From Bacteroidetes bacterium UBA1935 (GTDB lineage: Bacteria > Bacteroidota > Bacteroidia > Chitinophagales > Chitinophagaceae): a stretch of DNA of 64,000 nt. Within the stretch, counting starts at the first letter, position 1; the number at the start of each line of letters is the position of its first letter. The position numbers were made by a program, and so were the translations under genes. Below the pieces are notes generated by a model. That model worked only from the letters and a program-made list of their open reading frames with translations. It did no database searches and was not told where the DNA came from. The stretch is taken from assembly GCA_002337045.1 (NCBI GenBank), contig DDFF01000016.1, positions 134,883 through 198,882 of the forward strand. Direction: 5' to 3'. This document shows positions 1 through 9,425 of the stretch, one piece after another.

Positions 1-75
1 TATTTCTAAATCTTTTAGTTTTTTATTAACGAAAATGTTATTTTTACCCATACAGTAAAAAAATCATAGTAACAG

Positions 76-3000
76 ATGATACGTAAAATTACGTTGTTAT
101 TCCTGGCTATGCTGTTCGTACAGCTGTCTGCATTTTCTCAGGGAAAGTGTGGCTCAGACATCATACGTCAGCAATTAATGGCATCAGACCCGTCTTATGC
201 TGCAAGAGAGGCAGCCTTCAGAGCTCAATGGGCAGCATTTATGTCTACCTATGGTAACAGCCCTCAGGCGTTGAAAGCACTTGTGGGAAGTGGCCCTGAT
301 ACGGTATTTGAGATACCTGTTGTGGTACACGTACTGCGCGGTGCAGATACCGGTCAGCATGTTCTGGGTGGCAGGTACAATCCTTCTGACGCACAGATAC
401 AGGCATATCTGGACTATACAAACGCTGCATTTGCTGCAAACTATACCGGCTATCCAACGCCTACCACCGGCGGTACGCGTGTGCCATTAAAGTTTGTATT
501 GGCAAAACGCGATACTAACTGTAACAGTGCTACAGGCATCGTACGTATTAATGCCGGTGCTACTTTTAGTAATTACCTTGCAGAAGGTATAAAAACATCT
601 TCATCAGGTCCTATCGGCGTTTTTGATCCGACACTAAAGAATCTGAGCCGTTGGAGAACAACAGTATATTATAATATATATATAGTAAACCGCATTGAGG
701 GACAGGATGGTTACAATAGTACATCCGCTTACACAGCGGGTTATGCATATCCGCCAACAGCAACAAGCCCTGATGTTGATGGCACTGTGGTATTGGCGTC
801 GACTGTATATCGTAATACGAATTCTATAGATCCTAACTACTGGCCATCTGGCGGTCCGGGCAATATTACCCTGCCACACGAATTGGGCCATGCTTTCAAC
901 CTGAAGCACGTATTTGACCCATTCCCTAATGCTTCTTGTCCTCCTACAACAAACTGTACAACAACAGGCGATGAAGTTTGTGATACACAACCTATTGAAT
1001 CTTCAGCCTTTGGCTGTCCGGGTACATCAACCCTTACATGTAATGGTGTTCCTAATGATGGTGTGACTACTCACAATATGATGGACTATTCAAACTGTCA
1101 GGACAGGTTTACTCCCGGCCAATTGCTGCGTATGATGTATAGCTTGAAAAACCTGACTAACAGATCTACTTTCATTACATCTTTGGGTGCAACTGCACCT
1201 CCAAGTTCATCTTTGCCAGCAGCATGTACACCTTCAACAAATTCCAATTCATTCAATCTGGGTGTTTATGATGTTGTTGTGACAACAGGCAATTACCTTT
1301 CTCCGGGTGCAGATACGCTGATGCACGTTGCATCTTCTGGTTATCTGGGCGATGGTAGCGTAGGTTACATCAACCATACTTGTACACACAGGTTGACACT
1401 GACAGCCGGCGTTGGTTACAGGCTGAATGTAAACGTTGGTCCTTCAACTACAACTTCTCGTGCAAGGGTATTTATAGATTATAATAACGATGGTATATTC
1501 AATACAGGTTCAGAACAGGTGATGCCTGTAAGTACTGCAGGTTCGGGATATAAAAGTGTAACATTTACGGTGCCTACAACTGGCGTGGTATATTGTGCTC
1601 CACTGCGTATGCGTGTAATTGCAGATGGTGGTAACGGTAACCCGACACTGCCTGCTTGTGGCCCATACAACTTTGGCCAGGCAGAAGATTATACAGTATA
1701 TATTGTAGGTTCGGGTGGTTCTACTACTGCATCAGTAGCTATCAGCAACCCACCTATTGGTGGCAATCCATCTTGTACAGGCACATCTCTTAAATTCTAT
1801 GCCGTGCCTAGTACAGGTATTACTGTTACAGGCTATAAGTGGTTGAGAAATAACATAGTACAAGCAGGACAAACTACTGATACTTTTGCAAGTACTGTAT
1901 TTGCAAACAATGATCAGGTAAAAGTACGTATGTTCTTTAGTAGCCCATGTGGTACAGATAGCGTAGAGTCTAGCGTAGTTACAGTAATTCGTGCTACTAC
2001 TATTGCGCCAACTGTTACTATTGGTATACAAAGTGGTTCTATCCCGGGTTGTATAGATGACACCGTTACTTTCCGCGTTACTGGTAATGTAAACCCTGGT
2101 GGTGCGCCAACTTATCAATGGCAGCAAATGATACCGCCTGCGGTTGTATTCTCGAACGTAGCAGGTGAAACAGGTACCAGTTATAAAGTATGGGGCAAAC
2201 CAGCTAACACACAGATACGTGTAGTAATGACTTCTTCTGCAGGGGCTCCTTGTGCTATACCAAGCACTGCCAACTCTAATTCATTTACAATGACATTCAA
2301 CCAGAAAGCACCTACTGTCAACGTAGCATTGACAACTGGTACTAACCCTGGTTGTGCAGGACAAACACTCGGCTTCACCGCAACACCTACTACTGGTGGT
2401 ACAGCTCCTACATATGCTTGGTATGTAAACAACGTACTGCAAACAGGTGTTACTACTGCTACTTTCTCTGGTGTGCGTGCAAACGGTGATCAGGTAAGAT
2501 GCGTACTGACATCAAACTCTCTGTGTGCGTCTCCTACTACAGCAAATTCAAATACAATTACGGTAACACATACACAGATCACAGCAGATGTTTCTATAGC
2601 ACAGGTAACGCCTTCACCGTCTTGCGATGGTAAAGATGTAACCTTCTCTGCTACTACAATAAACAGTGGTAATAATCCATTGTATCAATGGTTTGTGAAC
2701 GGTACGGCAGTTGGTGCTCCAACAGGTCCTAACTTTACTACACCGTTGGTGAATGGTGATAAAGTACATGTAATATTCATAGCTACAGATCCATGTGTAT
2801 TGAATCCTACAGATACATCAAATGAACTGACGGTTGTAACCAAGCCAAGTGCAAGGCCTACACTCGCTGTAAACATTACGCAAGGTAAAGACCCTGGTTG
2901 TCTTGACTCGTTGGTGGAATTTACTGCTAGCACCGTAAATCTGGGTAACAATGTACACTATCAATGGTTCGTAAATGGTTTCCCTGCGGCTACCGGCAAT

Positions 3001-3594
3001 GTTTATAGTTCTTCAGCTCTGCTGACAGGTGATATCGTATATGTACGTGCCAATCAAACAGACGGACAGTGTTACATACCAGATACATTGTTCTCTAACC
3101 CTGATACAATGCTGCGTTCTATTACGCTCGATCCGCCAATCATCCACCTGATAGGTAACATGATATATGTAGACCGTAAAGGCTCGTTTGTATGGTTTGG
3201 ACCTGGCGGACAGCTGGCAAGCGGCACTAATCTTTCATATCACCCAACAGCAGTTGGACCTTACTATGCAGTAACTGACAATCTGGGTTGTTGGTCTAAG
3301 CCTTCAAACATCCTGATAATAACATTGCTGGATGTTGAAACGGTAGACTTGAAAGGTTTGAATGTATATCCGAACCCTACGTCTGGCTTACTGACACTTG
3401 ACTGGAAAGGTAAGAATGTGAATGTAGACATTTCGGTTTACAATCAACTGGGTCAGATAGTAATGCACGAAGACATGAAAAACAGCTCTGTGAAAGTGCT
3501 TAATCTGTCTGAACTGGCAAATGGATCATATCAGATAGTAGTGAAAGAGGAAAGTGGTAAGAAAGGTGTAATTAAAGTACAGCTTAGCAGATAA
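76..3594 (+). CDS. Secreted M43-family zinc metalloprotease with GEVED domain, Ig-like repeats and T9SS sorting domain
   Basis: A 1172-residue exported protease. The N-terminal signal peptide ends SAFS|QGK. A pappalysin/cytophagalysin-type (M43) catalytic domain fills about residues 70-370, with zinc motif HELGHAFNLKH (H268, E269, H272, H278) and a Met-turn segment NMMDYSNC further on. The usual Gly of HExxHxxGxxH is Asn275 here. A GEVED-type domain follows (about 420-545, with calcium-loop-like DYNNDGIFN). Next come about five Ig-like repeats of roughly 95 residues, recognised by recurring PGC and YQWFVNG blocks (about 555-1040). The C-terminal 80 residues (NVYPNPTSG to KVQLSR) are a T9SS type A sorting domain, so the protein should reach the cell surface or medium. 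A strong terminator follows, so it appears monocistronic. The substrate is unknown. Confidence 0.9.
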   Translation: MIRKITLLFLAMLFVQLSAFSQGKCGSDIIRQQLMASDPSYAAREAAFRAQWAAFMSTYGNSPQALKALVGSGPDTVFEIPVVVHVLRGADTGQHVLGGRYNPSDAQIQAYLDYTNAAFAANYTGYPTPTTGGTRVPLKFVLAKRDTNCNSATGIVRINAGATFSNYLAEGIKTSSSGPIGVFDPTLKNLSRWRTTVYYNIYIVNRIEGQDGYNSTSAYTAGYAYPPTATSPDVDGTVVLASTVYRNTNSIDPNYWPSGGPGNITLPHELGHAFNLKHVFDPFPNASCPPTTNCTTTGDEVCDTQPIESSAFGCPGTSTLTCNGVPNDGVTTHNMMDYSNCQDRFTPGQLLRMMYSLKNLTNRSTFITSLGATAPPSSSLPAACTPSTNSNSFNLGVYDVVVTTGNYLSPGADTLMHVASSGYLGDGSVGYINHTCTHRLTLTAGVGYRLNVNVGPSTTTSRARVFIDYNNDGIFNTGSEQVMPVSTAGSGYKSVTFTVPTTGVVYCAPLRMRVIADGGNGNPTLPACGPYNFGQAEDYTVYIVGSGGSTTASVAISNPPIGGNPSCTGTSLKFYAVPSTGITVTGYKWLRNNIVQAGQTTDTFASTVFANNDQVKVRMFFSSPCGTDSVESSVVTVIRATTIAPTVTIGIQSGSIPGCIDDTVTFRVTGNVNPGGAPTYQWQQMIPPAVVFSNVAGETGTSYKVWGKPANTQIRVVMTSSAGAPCAIPSTANSNSFTMTFNQKAPTVNVALTTGTNPGCAGQTLGFTATPTTGGTAPTYAWYVNNVLQTGVTTATFSGVRANGDQVRCVLTSNSLCASPTTANSNTITVTHTQITADVSIAQVTPSPSCDGKDVTFSATTINSGNNPLYQWFVNGTAVGAPTGPNFTTPLVNGDKVHVIFIATDPCVLNPTDTSNELTVVTKPSARPTLAVNITQGKDPGCLDSLVEFTASTVNLGNNVHYQWFVNGFPAATGNVYSSSALLTGDIVYVRANQTDGQCYIPDTLFSNPDTMLRSITLDPPIIHLIGNMIYVDRKGSFVWFGPGGQLASGTNLSYHPTAVGPYYAVTDNLGCWSKPSNILIITLLDVETVDLKGLNVYPNPTSGLLTLDWKGKNVNVDISVYNQLGQIVMHEDMKNSSVKVLNLSELANGSYQIVVKEESGKKGVIKVQLSR

Positions 3595-3617
3595 TGCTAC
3601 TGTTCTCCATAAATAAT

Positions 3618-3641
3618 AAAGGCCGCTACATAGCGGCCTTT
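3618..3641. terminator. Bidirectional intrinsic terminator
   Basis: Perfect 11-bp stem AAAGGCCGCTA / TAGCGGCCTTT with a 2-nt centre, flanked by A/T-rich tracts on both sides. It lies between the convergent M43 protease gene and the minus-strand GT39-like gene and can serve both. Confidence 0.85.
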
Positions 3642-3692
3642 ATTATTTAATATTATTCGATTGAAGCGCATGTTGAAATCGTCTTTCAATAA

Positions 3693-5168
3693 TTATTTGC
3701 CAGTATAGATGTAGGTATAACAACCTTGCTTTTCAATCTTATCTGTTTCTTTCAGGTTTTGCTGCAATATGTTGTTTATCTTTTGCAGGTCTGCTTCATA
3801 TATACTGGTAAAGATAAAGGCACATGGTTTAGGAGATGACTGGGCTATTGCTGCATAGTCTGTATCCCAATGTAGCCGGTGGGCATTTGCCAATGTTTGC
3901 CATTTTTGCTTATCTGGGTGTATGGTGGTATAGTATATGAATGGTGGTACTGCTCCACTATGTATGTATATGGCATTGCCGGCAATATGATGATTGTTGC
4001 AAAAAGCCATGCCATCTGTTATTTGTTCAGACTCCATAGGCGTCGTAAAAAATCGGAATGCCTGCACATTGACAATACAAATAGTACAGGCTGCCAGAAC
4101 AGGTAGTTTCAGAAACCATTCTTTCAGCTGCAATAGTTTATCAAGCCCCATGGCAATTAGTATCAGTAGTATGGGCATCATAAACAAGACCACACGGCTG
4201 ATGAGGGTGAATTGATTGGCAGCAGCAGCCATTAAAACCAGTATGAGGGGAAAGACAATGAGCAAGAAAAGCGTTCTTTCTTTTTTCAGTAACAACCAGC
4301 AAGACCATGCTATTAAAACTGTGTGCATGGCTTTGGCAAGGAAGGTGAAGCCAGATGCATCTCCAAGAATATGTTCAAGTAGGTTAATATCTCGGTATAA
4401 TTCTTTTAGTGATGTTGGTAGGATGTTCAGGAAATATTTTTCATGAAAATTTTGAAGATAGCTGCTGTTTGCCTGGTCTTTAAGAATCAAGAGATAGTAT
4501 AGTGCAAATTGAATAACCCATACTGTACCTGCGATAATAATTGGCCAAGCTTGTTTCAAGCTGCTTTCCTGATGATAAGAGAGCAGGTAGTAGCTGCCTA
4601 CGCCTGCCAGTATGAATACGGAAGGCATACTAAGCCAAACGGCAATGCTGCCCGCAACCGCCCATAGCAGGAAGAACTTTGCAGGTTTTGTGTCTGTAAT
4701 GCGGATGCGAAGCGCTGCTAATATAAGTGCAAGTGCAACAAATACATCTGTCATATACTGCTTCAGCTCCGTGCCATAACGTATATATATGTAGCCCGAA
4801 GCGAAAAGTACCAGTGCATACCACGCCGACCTTAGTATGTTTAGCTGTTGTAGTATCAGGTATAATAATATTAGCGATGCAATACCGGCTAAAAGTGCAG
4901 AGAGCCTCAACGCCTGTTCTCCCATGTTTATCAACAAGGTAGAAGCTTTTACCAACCAAAGCCACAGCGGCGGAGCATATTGCTCGTAGGTGAGTGGCGA
5001 CCACAGCTTCACAAAACCACGCTCATAGATATTGCGGGCTACATTGGCCTCGTCAATCATCAGGTTGCGGTTTTGCAGGTATACAACTACGCGGATGGCA
5101 ATACCCGCGGCAAATGCCGCAAATGCCAGCCATTTATATAGTTTTTCTTCCCTGAAAGCAATGCGCAT
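3693..5168 (-). CDS. GT39-like membrane glycosyltransferase (ArnT/PMT-type)
   Basis: A 491-residue polytopic membrane protein with about 10-11 hydrophobic segments and a short soluble C-terminal tail. Near the N-terminus, after the first membrane helix, lies MIDEANVARNIYERG, the position of the acidic catalytic residue(s) in polyprenyl-phosphate-dependent glycosyltransferases of the GT39/GT83 type. The QYAPPLWLWLVKAS segment is also typical. Members move a sugar from a lipid-phosphate carrier to a protein or lipid on the periplasmic face. Donor and acceptor cannot be read from the sequence. It is the most upstream minus-strand gene next to the shared terminator and shows no clear operon partner, since the next gene upstream (351 aa) has no related function. 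Confidence 0.75.
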   Translation of the reverse strand: MRIAFREEKLYKWLAFAAFAAGIAIRVVVYLQNRNLMIDEANVARNIYERGFVKLWSPLTYEQYAPPLWLWLVKASTLLINMGEQALRLSALLAGIASLILLYLILQQLNILRSAWYALVLFASGYIYIRYGTELKQYMTDVFVALALILAALRIRITDTKPAKFFLLWAVAGSIAVWLSMPSVFILAGVGSYYLLSYHQESSLKQAWPIIIAGTVWVIQFALYYLLILKDQANSSYLQNFHEKYFLNILPTSLKELYRDINLLEHILGDASGFTFLAKAMHTVLIAWSCWLLLKKERTLFLLIVFPLILVLMAAAANQFTLISRVVLFMMPILLILIAMGLDKLLQLKEWFLKLPVLAACTICIVNVQAFRFFTTPMESEQITDGMAFCNNHHIAGNAIYIHSGAVPPFIYYTTIHPDKQKWQTLANAHRLHWDTDYAAIAQSSPKPCAFIFTSIYEADLQKINNILQQNLKETDKIEKQGCYTYIYTGK

Positions 5169-5214
5169 AGAATTGCAAGATAGTTATTGGTAAACGAACC
5201 TGCATAGGGTATTA

Positions 5215-6270
5215 TTATGGTATCATCCTGACGGGTATCAGTTTTCCTGTGTTATAATCAATTTTCATCAGAAGCTTGCCGTATACCAAATCGCTCTGTT
5301 TGTTCTTATTTGCTCCTGTTACCTTGTAAACAAAATATCCGGTAATGCCGAATAGCATGATAATCATTCTTTCTTCATCACTTGCCTTTTCGCCAAACTT
5401 GGCATCTATATAATAATCGCCTTTGATGTAGGAAATGGCTGCGAAACCATCAGGAGTGGATTTGTGCCATTTTCGCCCGTCGTATACAGCATAGTAACTA
5501 TCGGGTTTTATACGTTCACCCCTTTCTCTTTTTTGATTAAACAGGTATGGGCCGGGCGCTGCATTGTCTAATGCACCATAGTAAACCATTTTAAAATCGG
5601 TAACAGAAGGGGTTTGCATCAGCATTTCCTGCCAGTTCATATACACCCCCCTTTTGTATGTTGCAGTATTGTATAGGGGGTATGTGTTTTTGGTGTCTGT
5701 AACGAAAGTTGTGGCAGCCTGGCAGCTAAGTGCCGTTAATGCGGTGTTGTATAAAGAATCTGCTAGTGAATGGATTGTATAAGCCCCCAACAGTTCATCC
5801 AGCTTAGATAAGAGCCCTATAGATGTACGTCCTTCCAGTTGGTAAAAAGAATCGATATGGTGTAGCGGATAGTACCTGTCGTTACGTCCCCTGTAAAAAT
5901 CGGCATGTATATATATTGTGCCGAGGTCTGTATTGGCAGGTTTATGCTCTAGGTACAGGTTTCTGATGATGAACAGGAGTGTGTCTGCATTTGTATATGT
6001 GTTGACAAAGTGTTTATTCAAAAAGCTTTCCAACGAATTTTGAAAAGAGCTGTCTGTTACCAGTTTTTGTTTTCTGGTACTGTTGTCAATAATATAGCCG
6101 AAATGGTCTTGTGTCAGCCTGCTATCTATGACCCTGATGTATGCTACAGATGGATTTAGTGATGCGGGATGGATAGTTTTTAGTTCAAATTTGTGCGTAT
6201 GTGTTTGTGCTGTAAGTGCCGTTGATACAAACAGCTGTATTGATAACAGGAAGGCAAGTATTCTGAACAT
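5215..6270 (-). CDS. Exported protein of unknown function
   Basis: 351 residues from the ATG at 6270. A longer reading frame reaches a TTG at 6291, but the ATG gives a clean signal peptide (MFRILAFLLSIQLF through TALTA|QTH), so I prefer it. The mature part has no motif I recognise. It contains one hydrophobic stretch near residue 310 (IMLFGITGYFVYKVTG) that may be a buried strand or a membrane segment. It lies 32 bp downstream of the minus-strand T9SS protein gene and may be cotranscribed with it. Likely periplasmic or surface-exposed. Confidence 0.7.
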   Translation of the reverse strand: MFRILAFLLSIQLFVSTALTAQTHTHKFELKTIHPASLNPSVAYIRVIDSRLTQDHFGYIIDNSTRKQKLVTDSSFQNSLESFLNKHFVNTYTNADTLLFIIRNLYLEHKPANTDLGTIYIHADFYRGRNDRYYPLHHIDSFYQLEGRTSIGLLSKLDELLGAYTIHSLADSLYNTALTALSCQAATTFVTDTKNTYPLYNTATYKRGVYMNWQEMLMQTPSVTDFKMVYYGALDNAAPGPYLFNQKRERGERIKPDSYYAVYDGRKWHKSTPDGFAAISYIKGDYYIDAKFGEKASDEERMIIMLFGITGYFVYKVTGANKNKQSDLVYGKLLMKIDYNTGKLIPVRMIP

Positions 6271-6302
6271 AACAGGTAAAATAGGTGGCAAATATGCGGC
6301 TT

Positions 6303-7151
6303 TTATTCGTAAATGAATTTGCCGGTGTAGGATTGGTTTTGTATAAGGTCTGTAAGCTGGTAGAAGTAGAAACTACTTGCTGGCATTTCGCCAATCACTA
6401 TTTCAGACCTGTTGCTGATTACTTGGGTATTAATGGTTTTACCCAATACATCTGTAATGGTAAGCGTGCCAGATTGTATGTTGTACGGGAACGTGATTTT
6501 GGAGTATTGATTGGCAGGGTTGGGGAAGATGCTGATTGTTTTGTTGTTTGTATTGATGTTATTTACATCAAGTGCACAAGAAAGAGCATCTATATAATTA
6601 TTTATGGTTACCATAACACCATTTCTATTGAAACAAACAACATTACTTCCAACCTCCGGTGTGCCCCATGCCATAATCCCCACACCTTCTATAATACTGC
6701 CAGGGTATAAGTTTGGAATAAAATTGTGGAATCTCCATATTTTATGGTAATTGCCTGTTATTAATACTGAATCTATGTATACAACAATTCCCTTTGCATC
6801 TTTATTGCCAAGTCCCCAGAATTGATATGCAAAAGTATCCCCAACTTGCAAGTTGTAATCGTATAATACCTTTTCAACAGTATCGTTGGCATGTAGTACG
6901 TATACTTTGTTTTGGATTGTGTCTTCACGACAAAGCCCGTATTGTGCTATGCTTGTGTATGTGATGCCATTTTTAGTAACCAAGCTATCAAACTGTATTG
7001 AGTAGTAACCGTATGTAACCTTATCAGGCCATCCTGCACTACCTTGTATTTTCCAACTATTGACAGTATCTGTGAAGCGGATTTTCTGGCCGTAAGTGAT
7101 GGCAGATATGAAAAGCAGCAGTAAGGGAATAAGGGTGTATAATCTTTTCAT
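6303..7151 (-). CDS. Secreted protein with T9SS type A sorting domain
   Basis: 282 residues. The signal peptide ends SAITYG|QKI. The middle region (about 25-200) has no recognised catalytic motif and is rich in beta-strand-like sequence. From ISIFPNPANQ to GKFIYE (last 75 or so residues) is a T9SS type A C-terminal domain, with the canonical PNP box and a LTDLIQNQ segment. The product is predicted to be translocated by the Por/Spr secretion system and to be cleaved or anchored at the surface. It is divergent from paaZ, with 88 bp between the starts. Confidence 0.85.
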   Translation of the reverse strand: MKRLYTLIPLLLLFISAITYGQKIRFTDTVNSWKIQGSAGWPDKVTYGYYSIQFDSLVTKNGITYTSIAQYGLCREDTIQNKVYVLHANDTVEKVLYDYNLQVGDTFAYQFWGLGNKDAKGIVVYIDSVLITGNYHKIWRFHNFIPNLYPGSIIEGVGIMAWGTPEVGSNVVCFNRNGVMVTINNYIDALSCALDVNNINTNNKTISIFPNPANQYSKITFPYNIQSGTLTITDVLGKTINTQVISNRSEIVIGEMPASSFYFYQLTDLIQNQSYTGKFIYE

Positions 7152-7239
7152 TATATAAAGTTATGAAAACGATTAATATGATAGTAGCCAGATAGGTAAG
7201 TTAATTGTAAATTGCAGCCTCAAAACGTAGGATACTGAT

Positions 7240-9291
7240 ATGTCGGTAACACAACTGAAAAACTATGCCGAAGGCAAATGGGTAGCTGCCAAAGATGGTG
7301 ATGCCCTGCATAATGCCGTAACGGGCGATGTTATATATACAGCCAGCAGCGAAGGGCTTGACTTTGGTGCCATGATGAACTATGCACGCAAAGTGGGCGG
7401 CCCTGCATTGCGCAAGCTTACCTTCCACCAGCGTGGGCGTATGCTGAAGGCACTGGCTTTCCACTTGCTGGAAAAGAAAGAATACTTCTACAAGATAAGT
7501 GCCTACACAGGCGCTACGCGTGTAGATAGCTGGGTGGATATTGAAGGTGGTATCGGCAACTTGTTTGCTAATGCCAGCCTGCGCCGCCAGTTTCCCGACG
7601 AGCGTTTTTACGTAGATGGTGATGCTGCCAAGCTTTCAAAGAACGGTACATTCATCGGCCACCACATCATGGTGCCGCGCGAGGGTGTTGCGATACACAT
7701 CAACGCGTTCAACTTCCCGGTATGGGGTATGCTGGAAAAGATTGCAGTAAACCTGCTGGCGGGTGTGCCTGCTATCGTAAAGCCTGCAACGCTTACATCT
7801 TTCCTTACAGAGGCGGTGTTTGAAGAAATCATCAAATCGAACATACTGCCTGAGGGCTCGCTGCAATTGATATGCGGTAGTGCACGTGGTATACTGGACA
7901 CAATAGAAACACAGGACGTTGTAACCTTTACAGGTAGTGCATCTACAGGGCAGCAATTGAAGTCGCATCCACGCATTGTTTCAGAGGCAGTGTCTTTCAA
8001 TCTGGAAGCAGATTCGCTAAACTGTTGCGTGTTGGGGCCGGATGTTACCACAGCGATGCCTGAGTTTGACATCTTTATAAAAGAAGTAACACGAGAGATA
8101 ACTACCAAAGCAGGGCAGAAGTGTACGGCAGTGCGCCGCATCATGGTGCCTGCAAACATGGTAGAAGATGTACAGATAGCATTGGGCAAACGCCTGCAAG
8201 GCACTACCATTGGCGACCCGGGTGTAGAAGGTGTACGCATGGGTCCATTGGCAGGACAATCTCAACGCAAAGAGGTGCGCGAAAAAGTAATGCAGCTTGC
8301 ACAAAGCCAGCAAATCATCATCGGCGACCTCGAAAAATTTGATGTAGTAGGTGCAGACAAAGAAAAAGGTGCGTTCCTTTCTCCGATAGTATTCTTCAAT
8401 GATAGTCCGTTTACAAAAACAGACTGCCACAATATCGAAGCATTTGGCCCTGTAAGTACCATCATGCCATACAGCACAATAGATGATGCGATAGCATTGT
8501 CTAAACTGGGTAAAGGTTCACTGGTGTGTTCTATCATCACTGCAGATGATGATGCGGCAACAGAATTTGTACTGGGTGCTGCAAGCATGCACGGGCGTAT
8601 ACTGGTGCTGAACGCAGACTGTGCGAAAGAAAGCACAGGTCACGGTTCGCCAATGCCGCTACTGGTACACGGTGGCCCGGGCCGCGCAGGTGGAGGCGAA
8701 GAGATGGGCGGTAAGCGTGGTGTGCTGCACTATCTGCAACGCACAGCTATACAAGGTTCGCCAACTACTATCAGCCGCATAACGAATGTATATCAGCAAG
8801 GTGGTAAGCAAAACGAAACAGTGGTGCATCCGTTCCGCCAGTATTTTGAAGACCTGAAAGTGGGCGATACACTGATAACTGCAAAACATACAGTAACAGA
8901 AGCAGACATCACCAACTTTGCCAACGTGAGCGGTGACAACTTCTACGCGCACATGGATGCCACATCGCTGGAAGGTACCATCTTCACAGGTCGTGTGGCG
9001 CATGGTTATTTTGTTCTTTCAAAAGCGGCGGGCTTGTTTGTAGATGCCAAGAAAGGACCTGTATTGCTGAACTATGGTATCGATGAGGCTCGCTTCACAA
9101 AACCGGTATACCCGGGTATGACGATAGGTGTGAAGCTGACGGTGAAAGAAAGGGTAGACCAGGAAAAACGCGATGCGGAAGATATAGCAAAAGGTATTGT
9201 AAAATGGCTGGTAGATGTGTATGATGAAACAGGTGAAACTGTAGCCATAGCAACCATCCTGACGATGGTGAAGAAAAGAAACCAAGAATAA
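7240..9291 (+). CDS. paaZ: Bifunctional oxepin-CoA hydrolase / semialdehyde dehydrogenase PaaZ
   Basis: 683 residues, the normal length of PaaZ, the ring-cleaving enzyme of aerobic phenylacetate degradation. The N-terminal aldehyde dehydrogenase domain (about 1-520) has catalytic Cys295 in TKAGQKCTAVRR and the general base Glu256 in NLEADS, the same numbers as in the E. coli enzyme. The C-terminal MaoC-like (R)-hydratase domain (about 540-680) keeps the Asp566/His571 pair in SGDNFYAHMD. The enzyme hydrolyses oxepin-CoA and then oxidises the resulting semialdehyde with NADP+. No paaABCDE, paaG or paaK is present here; the only nearby related gene is the enoyl-CoA hydratase at 10812. A strong terminator follows. 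Confidence 0.93.
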   Translation: MSVTQLKNYAEGKWVAAKDGDALHNAVTGDVIYTASSEGLDFGAMMNYARKVGGPALRKLTFHQRGRMLKALAFHLLEKKEYFYKISAYTGATRVDSWVDIEGGIGNLFANASLRRQFPDERFYVDGDAAKLSKNGTFIGHHIMVPREGVAIHINAFNFPVWGMLEKIAVNLLAGVPAIVKPATLTSFLTEAVFEEIIKSNILPEGSLQLICGSARGILDTIETQDVVTFTGSASTGQQLKSHPRIVSEAVSFNLEADSLNCCVLGPDVTTAMPEFDIFIKEVTREITTKAGQKCTAVRRIMVPANMVEDVQIALGKRLQGTTIGDPGVEGVRMGPLAGQSQRKEVREKVMQLAQSQQIIIGDLEKFDVVGADKEKGAFLSPIVFFNDSPFTKTDCHNIEAFGPVSTIMPYSTIDDAIALSKLGKGSLVCSIITADDDAATEFVLGAASMHGRILVLNADCAKESTGHGSPMPLLVHGGPGRAGGGEEMGGKRGVLHYLQRTAIQGSPTTISRITNVYQQGGKQNETVVHPFRQYFEDLKVGDTLITAKHTVTEADITNFANVSGDNFYAHMDATSLEGTIFTGRVAHGYFVLSKAAGLFVDAKKGPVLLNYGIDEARFTKPVYPGMTIGVKLTVKERVDQEKRDAEDIAKGIVKWLVDVYDETGETVAIATILTMVKKRNQE

Positions 9292-9309
9292 TAATTGATC
9301 TATAATAGT

Positions 9310-9343
9310 AAAGTCCGGCAGCTTATTACTGCCGGACTTTTTT
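9310..9343 (+). terminator. Intrinsic terminator after paaZ
   Basis: 12-bp stem AAAGTCCGGCAG / CTGCCGGACTTT with a 7-nt loop, followed by a T-run. It separates paaZ from the downstream T9SS protein gene. Confidence 0.9.
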
Positions 9344-9402
9344 ATGACTATAATATGGCGTTTCTTTGACTTTTGCTACTAGTAGTTGACAATATGTATA
9401 AC

Positions 9403-9410
9403 TAGCTTTG
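9403..9410 (+). promoter_or_regulatory. Possible -7 promoter element (TAnnTTTG)
   Basis: TAGCTTTG matches the Bacteroidetes -7 consensus and sits 15 bp before the ATG at 9426. I see no well-spaced -33 TTTG, so this is tentative. If real, it rules out the upstream TTG start at 9408. Confidence 0.3.
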
Positions 9411-9425
9411 TTGAAAGTTTTACCT

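Noticed and set aside
6303..6710. Plus-strand ORF over the T9SS protein
   Set aside because: Antisense to a gene with a clear signal peptide and T9SS domain; no protein-like composition.
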